A DNA stretch of 64,000 bases from Allocoprococcus comes (GTDB lineage Bacteria; Bacillota; Clostridia; Lachnospirales; Lachnospiraceae). How positions within the stretch are numbered: position 1 is the stretch's first letter; each line of letters begins with the position of its first letter. Below the pieces are notes generated by a model. The model ran no database searches. It saw only the letters and a list, made by a program, of their open reading frames with translations, and was not told where the DNA came from. The translations under genes were made by a program, and so were the position numbers. This document shows positions 62,136 through 64,000 of the stretch, piece by piece. The stretch is taken from contig NZ_JAAIMM010000002.1 in assembly GCF_013300725.1 (NCBI RefSeq), positions 1 through 64,000 on the forward strand, read 5' to 3'.

Positions 62136-64000
62136 ATGAGGCACATACTGGGAATCCGGCGGCACATCTTAAGAATGCTCTTTCATATATTCAGAATCCG
62201 GAGAAAACAGAGGAAAATGTTCTGGTGGGCAGTATAAACTGCCTGCCGGATACAGCCTTTGAGCAGATGATGGATACGAAGGTTACTTTCGGAAAAACAG
62301 ATAAACGACAGGGATATCACATTATCATTTCCTTTGCGCCGGGAGAAGCGACAGAGGAACAGGCACTGGATATAGTGGCACGTTTTGCGCAGGAATATCT
62401 GAAGGATAAATATGAGGCAGTATATGCAGTGCATAATGATAAAAAGCATATGCATGGGCACATTGTTTTCAATAGTGTCAGCTTTGAGACAGGTATGAAG
62501 CATGAATGTAAAAAAGGGGAATGGGAAGCATCGTATGCAGCCGATTACAAACAGATTATGTAAAGAGTATGGACTGTCTATTGTGCCGGCTGAGTACGTA
62601 AAGGAGCCTAAGAATTTATCAAGGAAGGAATGGGAGCGTGAACAATGCTTTCGCAAAATGATTCTGGCAGATGCAGAGTTTTGTCAGAGTCAGGCGGGAA
62701 GCTTTGACCATTTTATATTCCTGATGAAGAGAATCGGGTATCAGTTTGAGTATGGGAAGTACCTTTCGGTAAAGGTTCCGGGTGGTAAATGGTATCATGA
62801 ACTGGATAAGCTGGATGAACGCTTTTCGGAAGAAAAATTCCGATTTTACCTGGATATGCCTTTTACCCGTCCTATATTTGTTGTGGGTAATACTGTGGCA
62901 ATTCATAAACGTGGAATAACTGATTTTCAGATGAAGTATTACCGCAGAATCTACCAGGCGAGAATGGTGGAACAGCGTCGATTTGATAAGCATTCTGCAT
63001 ATCTTGCGAAGGAACTGGAGCGTATGAATCAGTTGCAGGAACAGTATCTTTTCCTTGTGAATAACAATATCAAGACGGTGGAGGGACTTGTGACTTATCA
63101 GGTTCTGGGAGAGCGGGATGTAGAGAAAATCTCTGAGCGTCAGCAGGAATTATATCAGCAAAACAGAGTAAGAAAACGCACTTGTAAAACAGAGGAGGAT
63201 ATTCGTGATTACCAGATCTGGCATATGGGAGTACAGGCGGAATTGGACAAACTTAAGACGGAGAAGAAAACGCTTAATAAGAATTTGAGGATTGCTGAAG
63301 GTTGTGTAGAAGAGTATAAGAAGTTTTCAATGCTGGATTTTTCAACTATTGAAGATGAGATTCGGAATTCAATAGAGGTACCGGAGTACCCGTATGCGGA
63401 GGAGAAAGATATTGTGTTATCTGTTAATGATGCAGTGTCTGATATAGATATGGATGGTATATCAGTGATGGATGAATCGGAGGATTATGATACTTCGCTA
63501 GGCGTAGAGGTATGTGAGCAGATTTCAGCAGAAGATACCATGAATGCAACAGTAGGAGTTGGCAGTGAAGCGAATATTGTGGAGAAATATGTTGGTGATC
63601 GGTCAAATGATAAAGGCGGCTATGAGGCGTACAAAAAGATGACACCTTTGAAAAAGGCTCAGACGTATGGATTCGGGGAACTGAAGAGTTACAACACAGT
63701 TAGGTCTATTGTAAAGATGAAGTTTCTGGATATGGGGCATATGGCAGATGTGGATGAACTTCTAGAAGAAACGGATTTGCTTTATAAGGGCATGTGTGAA
63801 TTGGTTGTCAGAAACAAAACAGAAGAGGTATTGGATGAGATTAAACACCGAGGAACTTCTTTTGATGATTTGTCTGTTGTCGAGAAGGCAAGGATGTTAC
63901 AGTTTCAGCCAGATAATAATTCATACAATATTCAGCTTTATAGTGCTGTTTGTAAGGCATGTGGAGTTGATACTTCTGATGAGGATAAGATATTTGAAGA
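62108..64000 (+). pseudogene. mobA: Relaxase (MobA-type), frameshifted and cut by the window end
   Basis: DNA nickase for conjugative mobilization. The N-terminal part (62108-62560) has the relaxase fold with the three-His metal site in HNDKKHMHGHIVFNSV. The frame then ends (SYAADYKQIM, stop 62561-62563). A second frame, open from ATG 62535 to the window end, continues MQPITNRLCKEYGLSIVPAE and a long helical C-terminus (ERMNQLQEQYLFLVNNNIKT). Family members read through at this point as one protein; removing one base near 62534 (T of GCATCG-T-ATGCAG) restores it. Either the gene is broken or the base is an error. The two proteins could also be made separately. Confidence 0.8.

Overview
This window reads as chromosome of a Gram-positive gut-type clostridium, most likely a Lachnospiraceae (Blautia/Ruminococcus/Dorea-like). 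The grounds are the conserved block of two radical-SAM/DUF2344 genes, RNase G, L21-Prp-L27 (with the Prp-cleaved L27 leader), Obg, YhbY, NadD, YqeK and RsfS; AGGAGG ribosome sites; sortase-anchored pili; and several Lachnospiraceae-style sensor proteins. No rRNA or tRNA gene and no CRISPR array was seen.

Layout. 1-2.6 kb: end of an integrative element with two overlapping tyrosine recombinases and a candidate attachment core that recurs inside the next gene. 2.6-14.2 kb: housekeeping genes (ribosome, NAD, aspartate pathway). 14.5-22.9 kb: a glycerol-3-phosphate / glycerophosphodiester uptake cluster (TetR regulator, interrupted GPH transporter, UgpC-A-E-B-like ABC transporter, GDPD, HAD phosphatase). 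23.0-25.3 kb: a radical-SAM/DUF4130 pair predicted to act on DNA. 25.6-33.4 kb: a c-di-GMP-I riboswitch leading into a sensory set of two hybrid histidine kinases and a binding-protein lipoprotein. 34.2-40.0 kb: an array of three regulators (PucR type; Rrf2-sensor-PucR chimera; Rrf2-sensor-HD-GYP). 40.0-48.6 kb: a sortase-assembled pilus (1721-aa adhesin, backbone pilin, class C sortase, minor pilin) starting 36 bases after the Rrf2-HD-GYP gene. 48.6-49.5 kb: a scar of dead mobile-element fragments. 50.6-58.3 kb: a defence island (TIR-like protein plus Hachiman-like HamA/HamB, an AlbA_2 protein, a truncated PLD-helicase). 58.3-64 kb: a mobilizable or plasmid-like element (lipoprotein, TnpV, ParM-like actin, ParR-like protein, a helically phased iteron array, MobC, relaxase).

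The most interesting connection is c-di-GMP and redox/iron-sulfur-type regulation next to surface pili. A c-di-GMP riboswitch precedes the sensory kinases, and a protein joining an Rrf2 DNA-binding domain to an HD-GYP domain sits directly before the pilus genes. The adjacent paralogue has had its output domain replaced by a copy of the neighbouring PucR C-terminus, within a direct repeat of about 1 kb.

A second theme is gene disruption. In-frame stops interrupt the GPH transporter, the first hybrid kinase and a small membrane protein (twice). Single-base frameshifts break the PucR gene, HamB and the relaxase. They may be real decay, phase variation or assembly error; the sequence alone cannot decide.
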